The notes: a model not told the origin generated them from the sequence alone. Shown: positions 15,578-27,445, numbered from the stretch's first letter. The stretch is 64,000 nucleotides of DNA from Neorhizobium huautlense (GCF_030811685.1 NZ_JAUSRF010000007.1:62001-126000), one strand, 5' to 3'. Numbers and translations are program-made.

Positions 15578-15828
15578 ATAAGTTGATGCTGCAATCCCAA
15601 CGACGGGAAAAAAGAACTGACGGACACAGGGAGCACCGAAACCGGCGACATTCCGCTTTTCCGTTCGGTGTTAACCTTGCACCAACAGATCTTAACAGCT
15701 GGTAAATTTTCCCATTATCCGCCAGGTAAAAGGCACATTTTACGATAAAGAATCACGTACCTCTCACAAAGAGACAATGAAACGTGTATTTCGGCAGCGA
15801 ACCGCGTCAATCCGGCACATGTGCGCAT

Positions 15829-17784
15829 TCAGGTTCGCAATTCGGCAAGACCCGCAAAAAGATCGAGCGCCTGCGGGTTGGCCAGCGCCTCCCGGTTCTT
15901 CACCACCCGGCCATGCACGACCTCACGCACGGCAAGTTCGACGATCTTGCCGGATTTGGTGCGGGGAATGTCCGTCACGGCGATGATCTTTGCCGGCACG
16001 TGTCGCGGTGAGGCCCCTGCCCGGATGCCGGCGCGGATTTTTGCCTGCAAGGCGTCATCCAGAACGATACCGGGGCCAAGCCGCACGAACAGCACGACAC
16101 GCACGTCATCCTCGAAATCCTGACCGATGCAGAGCGCCTCGGCGACCTCATCCAACTTTTCGACCTGATTGTAGATTTCCGCCGTGCCGATACGCACCCC
16201 GCCGGGATTGAGCGTGGCATCGGAGCGACCATGAATGATCAGCCCGCCATGATCCGTCCATTCGGCGAAATCGCCATGGCACCAGATATTGTCGAAACGC
16301 TCGAAATAGGCGGCGCGGTATTTTGCGCCATCCGGATCGTTCCAGAACATCATCGGCATGGACGGGAACGCCTTCGTGCAGACCAGTTCGCCCTTTTCCC
16401 CACGGATCGGCTGCCCCTCCTCATCGAACACATCGACGGCAAGGCCGAGGCCCGGCCCCTGTATCTCGCCGCGCCAGACGGGTTTGAGCGGATTACCAAG
16501 CACGAAACACGAGACGATATCTGTGCCGCCGGAAATCGAGGCGAGATGTACATCCGGCTTGATACCCTCATAAACGAAAGAAAAGCCTTCGGGCGAAAGC
16601 GGTGAACCGGTCGACGTGATCATGCGCAGATGCGAAAGGTCATGGGTTTTGATCGGCACAAGACCTGCCTTGCGCACCGCATCGATATATTTGGCAGAGG
16701 TGCCGAAAATCGCGACCTGCTCGTCTTGCGCAAAATCAAACAGGACATTGCCGTCAGGCGCGAAGGGCGAGCCGTCGTAAAGGCATAAGCTGGCGCCCGA
16801 GGCGAGACCGGAGACCAGCCAGTTCCACATCATCCAGCCACAGGTGGTGAAATAGAACAGTTTTTCACCGGGCATCAGACCGCAATGCAGTTGCTGCTCC
16901 TTCAGGTGCTGCAACAGCGTGCCGCCGGCCGAATGCACGATGCATTTTGGAACGCCGGTCGTACCCGAGGAAAACAGGATGTAGAGCGGATGCGCAAACG
17001 GCAATTGTTCGAACTGCGGTTCCTGCGCCTGAAATGGCTCGATGAACTTCGCCAGAGTGCGGCCTTCGGCAAGCGAAGCGGCGAGAGCTTCGGCATCACC
17101 GGCGTAAGGCACGACGAGAACCCGCACAGCGAGTTTTGCGGCCACCGCCTGCACCTTGTCGGACACGTCCTGCAGCTTGCCATTATACCAGTAGCCATCG
17201 GAGGCAATGAACAGTTTTGGCTCGATCTGGCCGAAGCGATCGAGCACGCCCTGTATGCCGAAATCCGGCGAACAGGAAGACCAGATGGCGCCGATCGATG
17301 CGGCCGCCAGCATGCAGGCGACGGTTTCCGGCACATTCGGCAGCATGGCGGCGATCCGGTCGCCCTTCCTCAGCCCTAATGCGCGAAAAGCCTGTTGCAA
17401 GCGCGAGACGGAAGCGGTCAATTCATCCCATGACCAGCGGCTAAAAACCTTGTCCTCGCCGCGAAAGATCAACGCATCTTTCCCGCCTCGTCGCGACAGC
17501 AGGTTTTCCGCAAAATTGAGTGTCGCCTCGGGAAAAAAGCGGGCTTCGGTCATATGGCCCTGATCGACCAGAACCGGCCCCGGCCGCTCACCGCGCACGC
17601 CGCAAAAGTCCCAGACAGCGGACCAGAAATCCGCCCGTTCGGTCACCGACCAGACGTGAAAATCATCAGGTCCGGTGAAGTTCCGGCCATGTCGCTGCGC
17701 GCATTTCTGCATGAACTGTGCGAGCGATGTTTGGGAGCCGGCGTCCGGTGCCGGCGTCCATAAGGGTTTCGGCGCATGCGGCAT
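15829..17784 (-). CDS. Acetoacetyl-CoA synthetase
   Basis: A 651-residue ANL-superfamily ligase that activates acetoacetate with ATP and CoA (EC 6.2.1.16). It contains the AMP-binding P-loop SSGTTGVPK, an acyl-activating core (GGTDIVSCF, then the hinge region [15 protein letters not shown]) and the C-terminal catalytic lysine motif RTKSGKIVE. The N-terminal segment WTPAP and the total length of about 650 fit acetoacetate rather than acetate ligases. The ATG at 17784 is chosen because GGGAGGA stands 8 bases upstream; the longer frame to 17946 runs into the divergent gene. It would feed acetoacetate from polyhydroxybutyrate breakdown into acetyl-CoA. Confidence 0.88.
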   Translation of the reverse strand: MPHAPKPLWTPAPDAGSQTSLAQFMQKCAQRHGRNFTGPDDFHVWSVTERADFWSAVWDFCGVRGERPGPVLVDQGHMTEARFFPEATLNFAENLLSRRGGKDALIFRGEDKVFSRWSWDELTASVSRLQQAFRALGLRKGDRIAAMLPNVPETVACMLAAASIGAIWSSCSPDFGIQGVLDRFGQIEPKLFIASDGYWYNGKLQDVSDKVQAVAAKLAVRVLVVPYAGDAEALAASLAEGRTLAKFIEPFQAQEPQFEQLPFAHPLYILFSSGTTGVPKCIVHSAGGTLLQHLKEQQLHCGLMPGEKLFYFTTCGWMMWNWLVSGLASGASLCLYDGSPFAPDGNVLFDFAQDEQVAIFGTSAKYIDAVRKAGLVPIKTHDLSHLRMITSTGSPLSPEGFSFVYEGIKPDVHLASISGGTDIVSCFVLGNPLKPVWRGEIQGPGLGLAVDVFDEEGQPIRGEKGELVCTKAFPSMPMMFWNDPDGAKYRAAYFERFDNIWCHGDFAEWTDHGGLIIHGRSDATLNPGGVRIGTAEIYNQVEKLDEVAEALCIGQDFEDDVRVVLFVRLGPGIVLDDALQAKIRAGIRAGASPRHVPAKIIAVTDIPRTKSGKIVELAVREVVHGRVVKNREALANPQALDLFAGLAELRT

Positions 17785-17944
17785 CAATAAAATCCTCCCA
17801 CCTGCACGCCACTCTAACATAAGCGAATTTGCAAGAAAGACGCCGGGAACGGCTGATTTGCATGGGCGCCGTATTTCCGCTAACGAAGGCCTCGACATTG
17901 CCGAGGCCCCGAGATTGCGAAGCCATGGGCGCTTCGAGGAAAGC

Positions 17945-19792
17945 ATGTTTCAGTCGCTGATCCATTCGCTCAAGACCCGAAAACGATACCGGCGTGCCGC
18001 CATGGTGATCGCAGGTGGCGTTGTTGCGCTTGGTCTGGTGTCGCAGGTTGCCGCCCCCTATCTGATTTCCACTACACTGGTGCGAAACAGCATGGAAAGT
18101 GCCGTGGAGGAATGGTTCGGCCACGAGGCAACCATCGAAGGTGACCCGGAACTGCATTTCTGGCCGCACCCGCACATCATTCTGAACGATGTCTCCATTC
18201 GCGAAAGCGAGGACCCGGCATCACGCCTGATCGCCCATGTGGACGGCCTGACGGCATCGTTCGAACTTTTTCCGGCGCTGCGCGGCAAGCTGGTGTTCGA
18301 GGATTTCGACCTGACGCGGCCAAGGCTTTTCGCAATTCGCCATGCATCCGGTAATATCGACTGGTCGATGGACGGGCTTCTCAACGATGCCGTAGAGAAC
18401 ACGAAAACCGGAACGACGACGCTCGACAGCGCGCTCGACGCAAAAATCGGCGAAGTCACCATACGCGACGGATCGGTCGAAATCAGCGAAACGGACAGTG
18501 CGCGCAAGACCAGCGTGACGGCGATCCACGGAACGGTGGAATGGCCGGAACTGTCCGCCGCGCTTTCGTCTCAACTCAGCGCGACGATGAACGGTAAAAG
18601 TTTCGTGCTGTCCTTTTCCACGTCGCAGCCGCTTGCCCTGATGGCCGGCCGCAATACCGATGTCGAGGCCACCCTCTCTTCCGCCCTGTTTTCAGGCCAG
18701 TTTTCCGGCGACATCAACGTGGCGAATTACGCGCTTCTGTCCGGCTCCTTCGGCATCAACTCGCAGAAGGTGCCGGATGCGCTGGACTGGCTTGGCATTC
18801 GGGTAACCGGGCTCGACCGGCTGCAGCAGCTTTCGCTGAAGGCAAGGCTGATCACCACCGGCAATGCGCTGCGCTTCGAGCAGGTGTCGCTGCAGGCCAA
18901 CGAGGCATTTGCCACCGGCATTCTGGATCTGCTGGAGCCGGAGAGCGGCAGGCCGCGGCTGAGCGGAACGCTCGCCTTCGACAAGCTGAATTTTTCCGCG
19001 ATCATTTCCGCCCTTGCACCAAAACCTCGGGCGGCAGGCGGCGATGACGTGACACCGGGCGCCCTGCTCGGCGACATTCTCGATCTCGATCTGCGGCTTT
19101 CCTCCGCAGAGGCGCAATTGGGGCCACTGCCGCTCGCCAATGCCGCCGTCAGCATGATCAACACCCGGCAGATGGCGCGGATCGACCTGGTGGATGCCGG
19201 GATCGATGGCGGCCGGCTGACCGGGCAGATCAGCGCGCCGGAAGGGCGCATCAACGACAGCGCCGATCTTCGCCTGTCGCTCCGCGATGTCGATCTGGCA
19301 AGCGTCGCGCGTCGTTTCGGCGCACAGGCGATCATTCCGGAAGCCAATGGTTCGGCCGAACTGAACCTGCATCTGGACAAGCCGCTCGGCATGGCCGGCG
19401 CCGGCGACCTCTCCGGCTCGCTGCGCCTGACCGCCCGCGATGGCCGCCTGAGCGGGATCGATCTTTCCGCGATCAGACGGCTTGCGACAACATCTGCCTA
19501 TTTCGGCCTGAAGGATGCCCGCGATGGCAGCATCGCCTTCAATCGCCTGGATGTTGCCGCGACGATCGGCAATGGCGTGGCAGAACTTGGCGAAACGCGG
19601 CTGGACGGGCAAAACGACCTGATCGTGCTGAGCGGTCTGGTGCCGCTGGAAACGCAGGGTCTGGCGCTTTCGGCAAACATCTATGCCAAGACGGACGGCA
19701 CGCCTTCAAACGATCCGCTGATGATGTTCATCGGCGGCGCATGGCCGGTGCCGGTGTTCTGGCCGATGACAGACCAGCAACACCAGCAATAA
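17945..19792 (+). CDS. AsmA family protein
   Basis: A 615-residue envelope protein. One N-terminal membrane helix (about 20-40, [22 protein letters not shown]) is followed by a large periplasmic part with repeated beta-strand patterns. The typical N-terminal AsmA motif ([24 protein letters not shown]) and a C-terminal AsmA-2 region (about 480-600) are present. AsmA-like proteins are thought to move phospholipids between membranes. Start at 17945 with GAGGAAAGC upstream; the in-frame region back to 17675 overlaps the divergent ligase gene and is rejected. Confidence 0.82.
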   Translation: MFQSLIHSLKTRKRYRRAAMVIAGGVVALGLVSQVAAPYLISTTLVRNSMESAVEEWFGHEATIEGDPELHFWPHPHIILNDVSIRESEDPASRLIAHVDGLTASFELFPALRGKLVFEDFDLTRPRLFAIRHASGNIDWSMDGLLNDAVENTKTGTTTLDSALDAKIGEVTIRDGSVEISETDSARKTSVTAIHGTVEWPELSAALSSQLSATMNGKSFVLSFSTSQPLALMAGRNTDVEATLSSALFSGQFSGDINVANYALLSGSFGINSQKVPDALDWLGIRVTGLDRLQQLSLKARLITTGNALRFEQVSLQANEAFATGILDLLEPESGRPRLSGTLAFDKLNFSAIISALAPKPRAAGGDDVTPGALLGDILDLDLRLSSAEAQLGPLPLANAAVSMINTRQMARIDLVDAGIDGGRLTGQISAPEGRINDSADLRLSLRDVDLASVARRFGAQAIIPEANGSAELNLHLDKPLGMAGAGDLSGSLRLTARDGRLSGIDLSAIRRLATTSAYFGLKDARDGSIAFNRLDVAATIGNGVAELGETRLDGQNDLIVLSGLVPLETQGLALSANIYAKTDGTPSNDPLMMFIGGAWPVPVFWPMTDQQHQQ

Positions 19793-19795
19793 CCC

Positions 19796-20608
19796 TCAGC
19801 CCTGAGCGGCGGCGTGTTCGTCACGCTGGCGACGCAACTCGCTGCGTTTGGTGGCGAGCGAGGCTGCGATGACGCCGATCGCCACAAGGCCGATCAGGAT
19901 GGTGCAGATGGCGTTGATTTCCGGCGTGACGCCGAGACGCACCTGCGAATAGATTTTTATCGGCAGCGTGGTGGCGCCCGGGCCGGTGTTGAAGCTGGCG
20001 ATGACCAGATCATCCAGCGACAGGGTGAAGGCCAGCATCCAGCCCGCCAGAACCGCCGGCAGGATCAGCGGCAGGGTGATGCGGAAGAAGGTTTTGACCG
20101 GCGGGCAACCGAGATCGAGTGCGGCCTCTTCCAGAGAACGGTCGAACGTCAGCAGCCGCGACTGCACAACGATCGCCACGTAGCACATGGAAAATGTGGT
20201 GTGGGCGATGATCACCGTCCAGAAACCGCGATCGACATTGAGCGAGACGAACAGCAGCAGCAGCGACAGGCCGGTAATGACTTCCGGCATGACGAGCGGC
20301 GCATAGATCATGCCGGAAAACAGCAGACGTCCGGGGATCTTGCGGAACCGCACCAGCGTGAGTGCGGCGAGCGTGCCGAGCACGGTGGCAATGGTGGCGC
20401 TGATGACGGCAACACGGGCTGTCACCCACGCGGCGTCCATCAGCCCCTGGTTCGACCACATCTGCTGATACCAGGTGAGCGAAAACCCGCCCCAGACGGT
20501 AACCAGACGCGAGGCGTTGAACGAATAGATCACCAGAATGATGATCGGGATGTAGAGGAAGGCAAAACCGAGGGTCAGAACGGTCGCATCGAAACGGGAA
20601 TTTTTCAT
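19796..20608 (-). CDS. potI: Putrescine ABC transporter permease PotI
   Basis: A 270-residue permease with six predicted membrane segments and the conserved cytoplasmic EAA loop (EEAALDLGCPPVKTFFRITLPLILP). It pairs with PotH to form the membrane channel of the putrescine importer. It starts 4 bases after the potH stop and is the last gene of potFGHI, ending 3 bases from the stop of the convergent AsmA gene. Spermidine PotC is the closest alternative, but the operon order and the PotF-like binding protein favour putrescine. Confidence 0.85.
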   Translation of the reverse strand: MKNSRFDATVLTLGFAFLYIPIIILVIYSFNASRLVTVWGGFSLTWYQQMWSNQGLMDAAWVTARVAVISATIATVLGTLAALTLVRFRKIPGRLLFSGMIYAPLVMPEVITGLSLLLLFVSLNVDRGFWTVIIAHTTFSMCYVAIVVQSRLLTFDRSLEEAALDLGCPPVKTFFRITLPLILPAVLAGWMLAFTLSLDDLVIASFNTGPGATTLPIKIYSQVRLGVTPEINAICTILIGLVAIGVIAASLATKRSELRRQRDEHAAAQG

Positions 20609-20612
20609 GGTT

Positions 20613-21566
20613 TTATCCCGCCTTCTGCTGCTGGTTCTGGAAATAGGCGATCGGGATGACCAGCACCGCCAGCAAGATCACGGCGATTGCCGAGGCAAGC
20701 GGCCAGTCACGATTGTTGAAGAACTCGGTCCACAAGGTCTTGCCGATCATCAAGGTATCGGCACCGCCGAGAAGATCGGGAATGACGAATTCGCCGGTGA
20801 TCGGGATGAAGCAGATCAGTGAGCCGGCAATCACGCCCGGCAGAGACAGCGGGAAGGTGATGCGCCAGAATGCCTTCCAGGGCGGGCAGCCGAGATCGCT
20901 TGCCGCTTCGAGCAGCGTGTTGTCCAGCTTTTCCAGCGCGGCATAAAGCGGCAGCACCATGAAGGGCAGATAGGAATACACGATGCCGATGAAGACGGCA
21001 TAATCGGTGCGCAGGATCTGCACCTGTTCATCCGGCCCCATAAGGCCGATGCTCTGGAACAACAGGGTCAGCAGGCCTTCCGGCTTCAGGATGCCGATCC
21101 AGGCATAAACGCGGATCAGAAACGAGGTCCAGAACGGCAGGATGACCAACATCACGAGGATCGGCCGGATCGAGGTTTTCGCCCGCGCCATGGCCAGCGC
21201 CATCGGGTAACCGATCAGCAGAAGCAAGACGGTGGAGATGGCGGCTATGCGCAGCGAGTTGAGATAGGATTTGATGTAAAGACTGTCGCTCGCCAGAAAC
21301 TCGTAATTCTCGAAATCCAGCTGCGAGAAAAATTCACCGAACTTCCCAAAACCTTCGAAGACCGGCGTATAGGGCGGCATGGCGATCGCCGTGTCCGACA
21401 GCGAGATCTTGGCGATGATAAAAAACGGCGCGGCAAAAAACAGCAACAGCCAGAGATAGGGAATGGCAACGACCAGCCAGCGTGCCGGGTTGGCGCGGCC
21501 GGGATCGGCAATGACCGGTTCTGGTTTTGGGGAAAGCGTATCGATCGCCATGACGCCCTCCTTCAA
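20613..21566 (-). CDS. potH: Putrescine ABC transporter permease PotH
   Basis: A 317-residue inner-membrane permease. It has a first membrane helix at about 30-52 (WLVVAIPYLWLLLFFAAPFF), a periplasmic loop, then five more segments and the EAA loop (LLEAASDLGCPPWKAFWRITFPLSLPG). Its start overlaps the potG stop as ATGA. The partner permease PotI follows directly. Together they carry polyamine delivered by PotF, powered by PotG. Confidence 0.85.
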   Translation of the reverse strand: MKEGVMAIDTLSPKPEPVIADPGRANPARWLVVAIPYLWLLLFFAAPFFIIAKISLSDTAIAMPPYTPVFEGFGKFGEFFSQLDFENYEFLASDSLYIKSYLNSLRIAAISTVLLLLIGYPMALAMARAKTSIRPILVMLVILPFWTSFLIRVYAWIGILKPEGLLTLLFQSIGLMGPDEQVQILRTDYAVFIGIVYSYLPFMVLPLYAALEKLDNTLLEAASDLGCPPWKAFWRITFPLSLPGVIAGSLICFIPITGEFVIPDLLGGADTLMIGKTLWTEFFNNRDWPLASAIAVILLAVLVIPIAYFQNQQQKAG

Positions 21567-22714
21567 CGGGTCAGAACGAGGCCGGCATCGCGCGACCAGT
21601 GAACCCAGACACGATCGCCGAAGGTGAGCGGGCGATCCACCAGACGCTGGATATTGGCCTGGGCTGCGCGGATGATGCGGCCGTCATCGAGCTTGACGAG
21701 AAACAGCGAAAAATCGCCGAGGTAACCGATATCCCAGACCTCGCCGGCGCCTGCATTGACGGCCGTGTCTGTCGGCGGATCGATGCCGAGCCGCACCTTT
21801 TCCGGGCGGATGGCGAAGGCGACGCGGTCTCCCGCCGATGCCGGGCATTCCTGATCGACGACGACCTTCAGGCCATCACAATCCAGCATCACGCCACCGC
21901 TCGCCGCACCGCTGTTGGAAACAACTGCGCCTTCGATGATGTTGATGTCGCCGATGAAGTCCGCCACGTAACGACTGTTCGGTGCCTCATAGATTTCCGC
22001 CGGTGTCGCCACCTGCATGATGACGCCCTTGTCCATCACGGCGATACGGTCGGAGACGGTCATCGCCTCTTCCTGATCATGGGTGACGATGAGGAAGGTA
22101 AGACCCAGCGTGTGCTGCAGGTCGGTCAGTTCGAACTGGGTTTCCTCGCGCAGCTTCTTGTCGAGCGCGCCGAGCGGTTCATCGAGCAGCAGCACTTTTG
22201 GCCGTTTGGCAAGCGACCGGGCAAGCGCCACGCGCTGGCGCTGGCCGCCGGAGAGCTGCGACGGCTTGCGTTTGGCGAACTGTTCGAGCTTCACCAGTTT
22301 CAGCATCTCTTCGACGCGGGCGGCGATATCGGCCTTGGGAAGATTGTCCTGTTCCAGACCGAAGGCGATGTTCTTTTCAACCGTCATGTGCGGGAAAAGC
22401 GCGTAGGACTGGAACATCATGTTTGTCGGGCGGCGATAGGGCGGCACGCCTGCCAAATCCTTGCCCTGCAGCAGGATGCGGCCTTCGGTCGGTTCCTCGA
22501 AACCGGCGAGCATGCGCATCAGCGTGGTCTTGCCGCAGCCGGACGGGCCCAAGAGCGCAAAAAACTCGCGCTCGTAAATATCCAGCGTCAGATTGTCGAC
22601 GGCGACAAAATTGCCGAACCGCTTGGTGATGTTTTCGAAACGGATGAAGGGCACCGATGTCGGATCGGTCCAGGGAGAAAATTTGCGCTTAACCGGCCCG
22701 AGAGATTTCGCCAT
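21563..22714 (-). CDS. potG: Putrescine ABC transporter ATPase PotG
   Basis: A 383-residue ATPase. Walker A GPSGCGKTT, signature LSGGQRQRVALARSL, Walker B VLLLDEPLGALD and switch histidine IVTHDQEEA are intact. A C-terminal TOBE regulatory domain (about 285-383) is present. The start at 22714 (MAKSLGPVK) is preferred, with GGGGACAGGC just upstream. It drives import by PotH/PotI. Confidence 0.86.
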   Translation of the reverse strand: MAKSLGPVKRKFSPWTDPTSVPFIRFENITKRFGNFVAVDNLTLDIYEREFFALLGPSGCGKTTLMRMLAGFEEPTEGRILLQGKDLAGVPPYRRPTNMMFQSYALFPHMTVEKNIAFGLEQDNLPKADIAARVEEMLKLVKLEQFAKRKPSQLSGGQRQRVALARSLAKRPKVLLLDEPLGALDKKLREETQFELTDLQHTLGLTFLIVTHDQEEAMTVSDRIAVMDKGVIMQVATPAEIYEAPNSRYVADFIGDINIIEGAVVSNSGAASGGVMLDCDGLKVVVDQECPASAGDRVAFAIRPEKVRLGIDPPTDTAVNAGAGEVWDIGYLGDFSLFLVKLDDGRIIRAAQANIQRLVDRPLTFGDRVWVHWSRDAGLVLTR

Positions 22715-22807
22715 GCCTGTCCCCATCCATCGTGATTTTTGCGGCACGCGCCGGTGCCCGATTTGGCAATATTGGAGGAGCGGGCCGAGGCCCGCTCCGA
22801 GAAGGCA

Positions 22808-23905
22808 TCAGTTGCCGGTCTTGATCTCGGTCCAGACGCGGTTCAGCACGCGCTGTTCACGCGGGCCGTAAGGCGAGATCGCGAACAGTTTTTTCATGAC
22901 GTCTTCCGGCGGATAGACAGAAGGGTTTTCCAGTACGTCCTTGTCCACGAATTTTTGCGAGGCAAGGTTGCCGTTGGCGTATTGGACATAGTTCGACGAC
23001 TTGGCGATGACTTCCGGCTTCATCATGAAGTTGATGAATTCATGCGCCTCGGCAACGTTCTTGGCATCGGCCGGAATGGCGAGGTTGTCGAACCAGACGT
23101 AAGTGCCTTCCTTGGGGATGACATATTCGACATTGACGCCGTTCTTGGCTTCTTCGGCACGATCCTTGGCCTGAAGAATATCGCCCGACCAGCCGATGGT
23201 GATGCAGGTATCGCCATTGGCCAGTTCATCGATATAGGCGGACGCATTGAAGGTGCGCACCGAGGGGCGGATCGCCTTGTAGACATCGCCACCGGCCTGA
23301 AGATCGGCGGTTTCCTTGCTGTCCGGGTCCTTGCCGATATAGTTCATGGCAATGGCAAAGGTCTCGTCGGATGCATCAAGGATGTTGATGCCGCAGGATT
23401 TCAGCTTTGCAGCGTTTTCCGGCTTGAACAGGATATCCCAGCTATCAACCGGCACATCGCCGAGAGCCGCCTTCACCTTGTCGACATTATAACCGATGCC
23501 GGTGGTGCCCCACATGTAATTGACGGCATATTCGTTGCCGGGATCGTACTTGGCGAGACGCTCGGAAACTTCCGGCCACATGTTGGACATGTTCGGCAGC
23601 TTGGTCTTGTCGAGCTTCTGGAACACGCCGGCCTGGATCTGGCGGGCAAGGAACGGACCGGTGGGTGCCACGACGTCGTAACCCGAACCGCCGGCAAGCA
23701 GTTTTGTCTCGACCACATCGTTGTTGTCGAACACGTCGTAGACGACCTTGATGCCGGTTTCCTTGGTGAATTCTTCCAGAACCGATTCATCGATATAATC
23801 GGACCAGTTGTAGACATGGACCGTGCGCTCCTGCGCGAAGGCGACGGTGGCCATCAGCGTCGTGGCGGCAGCGGCGGTCAGAAGACGAAGCAGATGCGGT
23901 CTCAT
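22808..23905 (-). CDS. potF: Putrescine-binding periplasmic protein PotF
   Basis: A 365-residue precursor. The signal peptide covers about residues 1-24 (cleavage after VAFA). The mature protein begins QERTVHVYNWSDYIDESVLE, the characteristic start of PotD/PotF proteins, with the aromatic-acidic ligand region YNWSDYI. It is the first gene of the potFGHI operon and is followed by a 93-base gap before potG. The promoter should lie in 23906-24048. The nearby puuA-puuB pair gives a degradation route for the imported putrescine. Confidence 0.87.
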   Translation of the reverse strand: MRPHLLRLLTAAAATTLMATVAFAQERTVHVYNWSDYIDESVLEEFTKETGIKVVYDVFDNNDVVETKLLAGGSGYDVVAPTGPFLARQIQAGVFQKLDKTKLPNMSNMWPEVSERLAKYDPGNEYAVNYMWGTTGIGYNVDKVKAALGDVPVDSWDILFKPENAAKLKSCGINILDASDETFAIAMNYIGKDPDSKETADLQAGGDVYKAIRPSVRTFNASAYIDELANGDTCITIGWSGDILQAKDRAEEAKNGVNVEYVIPKEGTYVWFDNLAIPADAKNVAEAHEFINFMMKPEVIAKSSNYVQYANGNLASQKFVDKDVLENPSVYPPEDVMKKLFAISPYGPREQRVLNRVWTEIKTGN

Positions 23906-24048
23906 GAGTTCTCCTGTTTTATGAAGGTCGGCCGTTCAGCGTGCCAAACCTTGTTTCCCTCTTTATGCGTTTGTTTTGTGCAAGAGTATGAAGGAACAAC
24001 GCTACCCACAAGCAAAAAGCTGCGTTGCAGCAAAGACTTCCATCTTCG

Positions 24049-25467
24049 TTACCTGAAATCGAAAGCGCTGAGGCCGCTCGCCATCTCGTCCAGCCCCAAA
24101 GGCCGTGTCACCGGCGGCTCGGCACGCGAAAGACAGCCGCGCCTTTCGCACAGACGGCAGGCGGTGCCGGAAAGCACGTTTGCGCCGGGAAGACTTGCCG
24201 CCGCGCCATAAACCGTTTCACGCGCCGCCTCGAAATCACAGCCGATCAGGATGGCGGTGCGGCGCACGCGCTCGTTGAAACCGGCCTGCGGGCCTTCCAG
24301 CGTGCGACAGACCGTCAGGTAGGCCGCGCCATCCGGCATTTCGACGCGATCGACCAGAATTTGGCCCGGCTGCGCAAAGGCCGCATGCACGCCGAGTTTC
24401 GGACAGTGCCCGCCGAACCTGGCATGCGGATAACCTTGCGCACCGGCACGGCGAAGACGGTTACCGGCATTGTCTATCTCGAAGAAGAAAAACGGCAGAC
24501 CGGACGCGCCGGGCCTTGCCAAAGTCGCCAACCGGTTCGCCGCCTGTTCGAAGGAGACATCGAAACGCGACCGCAGAACATCGATATCGTAACGGGCGCG
24601 CTGGGCGGCAGACAGGAAGGCGCCATAGGGCATCATCAGTGCATGGGCGGCATACCGCGCCAGTTCGAACCGGGCGATGCGTTTGGCCTCGCCGCTCGAC
24701 AGGGACAGGTCTTCCAGCTCAGCGGCAATCGCCTCCCCCAAAGCCAAAAGCGACACCTCCATGGCGATTTCGCGCAGGCGATCGCTGGCGGACAGGCGCT
24801 CGGACAAGAACAGCCGCAACGAATGGCGGTCATATCGGCGCTTCAGATCCGGCATGACATGCACAGGCAGGGATCGCACGACGATGCCGTGACGGGTTTT
24901 CAGCCAGTCGCGCAAGGCAGCGGCCAGATCGTCACCGGGGGCAAGGTCTGCAACAAAGGCTTCAGCGGCATCCTCTATGCGGGCAAAAAAGTTGGGGCGA
25001 TGCTCCAGCCGGTCCCTCACCTCATCGGCGGGCAGGCGCGCGGCGGCCATGCCGGTCTCGTGACCTTCACGTGCCAACAGTTCGGCGAGATCGGACAAAC
25101 GTGCGGCCTGCTCGCGATAGGCCCGATAGAGTTTCAAAATTCCGCCGGCGGTGTTGGGTGCGGCATCCGCCATTTCCACCAATTCCTGATCGCCCGGCAA
25201 TTCGCCCGACAGGAGCGGATCGCGAAACACGTTTCGCAATTCACCGACCAAAACGCCGTCATCGCTTTGCAGCGCCTCCAAATCTATCCTGTAGGTGGAA
25301 GCGAGCCGCAGAAGCAGTTGCACGGTAAGCGGCCGCTGGTTGCGTTCGATGAGATTGAGATAGGATGGAGATATCTCCAGCCCTTCCGCCATCGCCGCCT
25401 GCGTCAATTCCAGCCCCAGCCGGATGCGCCGGACTTTTGGTCCGGCAAAGATCTTTCGTTCCGCCAT
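24049..25467 (-). CDS. ScfR/RamB-type short-chain fatty acyl regulator
   Basis: A 472-residue transcription factor. The N-terminal XRE-type helix-turn-helix lies at about 8-62 (LTQAAMAEGLEISPSYLNLIERN). The middle part is the IrrE-like segment of this family. The C-terminus has a cysteine cluster (CRLCERRGCLSR), typical of ScfR-family regulators. The ATG at 25467 with GGAGGAGAG upstream is chosen over the frame to 25539, which crosses the operator. It is divergent from aceA; homologues such as RamB and ScfR control glyoxylate-shunt or acyl-CoA genes, so aceA is the likely target. Confidence 0.8.
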   Translation of the reverse strand: MAERKIFAGPKVRRIRLGLELTQAAMAEGLEISPSYLNLIERNQRPLTVQLLLRLASTYRIDLEALQSDDGVLVGELRNVFRDPLLSGELPGDQELVEMADAAPNTAGGILKLYRAYREQAARLSDLAELLAREGHETGMAAARLPADEVRDRLEHRPNFFARIEDAAEAFVADLAPGDDLAAALRDWLKTRHGIVVRSLPVHVMPDLKRRYDRHSLRLFLSERLSASDRLREIAMEVSLLALGEAIAAELEDLSLSSGEAKRIARFELARYAAHALMMPYGAFLSAAQRARYDIDVLRSRFDVSFEQAANRLATLARPGASGLPFFFFEIDNAGNRLRRAGAQGYPHARFGGHCPKLGVHAAFAQPGQILVDRVEMPDGAAYLTVCRTLEGPQAGFNERVRRTAILIGCDFEAARETVYGAAASLPGANVLSGTACRLCERRGCLSRAEPPVTRPLGLDEMASGLSAFDFR

Positions 25468-25497
25468 TCGCTCTCCTCCCAAAGAAGCAACCAGCAC

Positions 25498-25539
25498 AAC
25501 ATTTACAAATGTTGACAAAACCACGTTCGACTTTGTCAA
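25498..25539. promoter_or_regulatory. Operator candidates between the regulator and aceA
   Basis: Two inverted repeats abut: AACATTT-AC-AAATGTT at 25498-25513, and TTGACAAA, 12 bases, TTTGTCAA at 25512-25539. They lie just upstream of the regulator start. TTGACA at about 25618 could be a -35 box for aceA. The symmetry suits a dimeric XRE-type regulator. Confidence 0.5.
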
Positions 25540-25658
25540 GAACAGTACATCTCGACCCTTTTACTGCCGAAACACTGCGGATTTGATTAGATACAATTCC
25601 GTACCTTCTGTAAATTCCTTGACATCGGACACGTTACCGAAGCCCAAGGGAGTGAGGC

Positions 25659-26948
<1,290 letters not shown>

Positions 26949-26949
26949 T

Positions 26950-26991
26950 GAGTAGCGAGTAGCGAGTAGCGAGTAGCGAGTAGCGAGTAGC
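26950..26991. repeat. Heptanucleotide tandem repeat (GAGTAGC)6
   Basis: Six perfect copies of GAGTAGC start 1 base after the aceA stop codon, with degenerate copies on both sides. Seven is not a multiple of three, and the tract lies outside the coding frame, directly before an intergenic mosaic repeat. Confidence 0.95.
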
Positions 26992-26994
26992 GAA

Positions 26995-27129
26995 GAAGAC
27001 CCCTCCCCACCCTCCCCACAAGGGGGAGGGCTTAACCCAGCCGATCCGCCGAAGCCCAATTGAGGCAAGAGGTTGCAGCAAACGTTCTCCCCCCTTGTGG
27101 GGGAGATGGCGGCAGCCAGAGGGGGACTT
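26995..27129 (-). repeat. RIME-like intergenic mosaic repeat, copy 1
   Basis: A 135-base element with palindromic C-rich/G-rich ends (CCTCCCC-ACA-AGGGGGAGG, and CTCCCCCC-TTG-TGGGGGAG). It is the inverted, partly diverged copy of the element at 44952-45089: both ends and the CCGATCCGCCGA core match, while the middle differs. Such mosaic elements are common between rhizobial genes. Confidence 0.75.
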
Positions 27130-27178
27130 GGCCACACGACGACCTGTCTCATCAAGAATCACAGAGAGGAGAAACATC

Positions 27179-27445
27179 ATGAACATGCACAACCCGATCC
27201 CCCAGACAACGCCGATCCAAACCCACGTCAAGGAACGCGCCGAGGAACAGGCCTCCGCCATGAGTTTCGAGCAGCAGGCGGCGATCCGGTCGCTCGCCAA
27301 TGATCTGCACCGGCTGAACCATTCCGTCATGAAGGCGGTCGAGGCGGGCGTTTCGGTCGAACTGATCCGCTCCGCCCGCCATCACGGTGGTGATGGGCAA
27401 TGGGGCGATCTGCTGATCCCGGTCGTCGTTGCCCGTAACAACTGA
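27179..27445 (+). CDS. Small conserved-looking hypothetical protein downstream of aceA
   Basis: An 88-residue protein starting MNMHNPIPQTTPIQTHVKER, with AGAGAGGAGAAAC before its ATG. The middle (about 20-60) is a predicted helix (EEQASAMSFEQQAAIRSLAN), followed by a short beta-rich tail with His-His-Gly-Gly. No signal peptide or membrane helix is seen. It is read in the same direction as aceA, 230 bases on, beyond the mosaic repeat. Function unknown. Confidence 0.6.
   Translation: MNMHNPIPQTTPIQTHVKERAEEQASAMSFEQQAAIRSLANDLHRLNHSVMKAVEAGVSVELIRSARHHGGDGQWGDLLIPVVVARNN

Noticed and set aside
22739-24211. 490-residue plus-strand frame
   Set aside because: It lies antisense to potF and its promoter; potF has a clear signal peptide and family motifs.
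24025-25515. 496-residue plus-strand frame
   Set aside because: Exact antisense shadow of the ScfR/RamB-like gene in GC-rich DNA.
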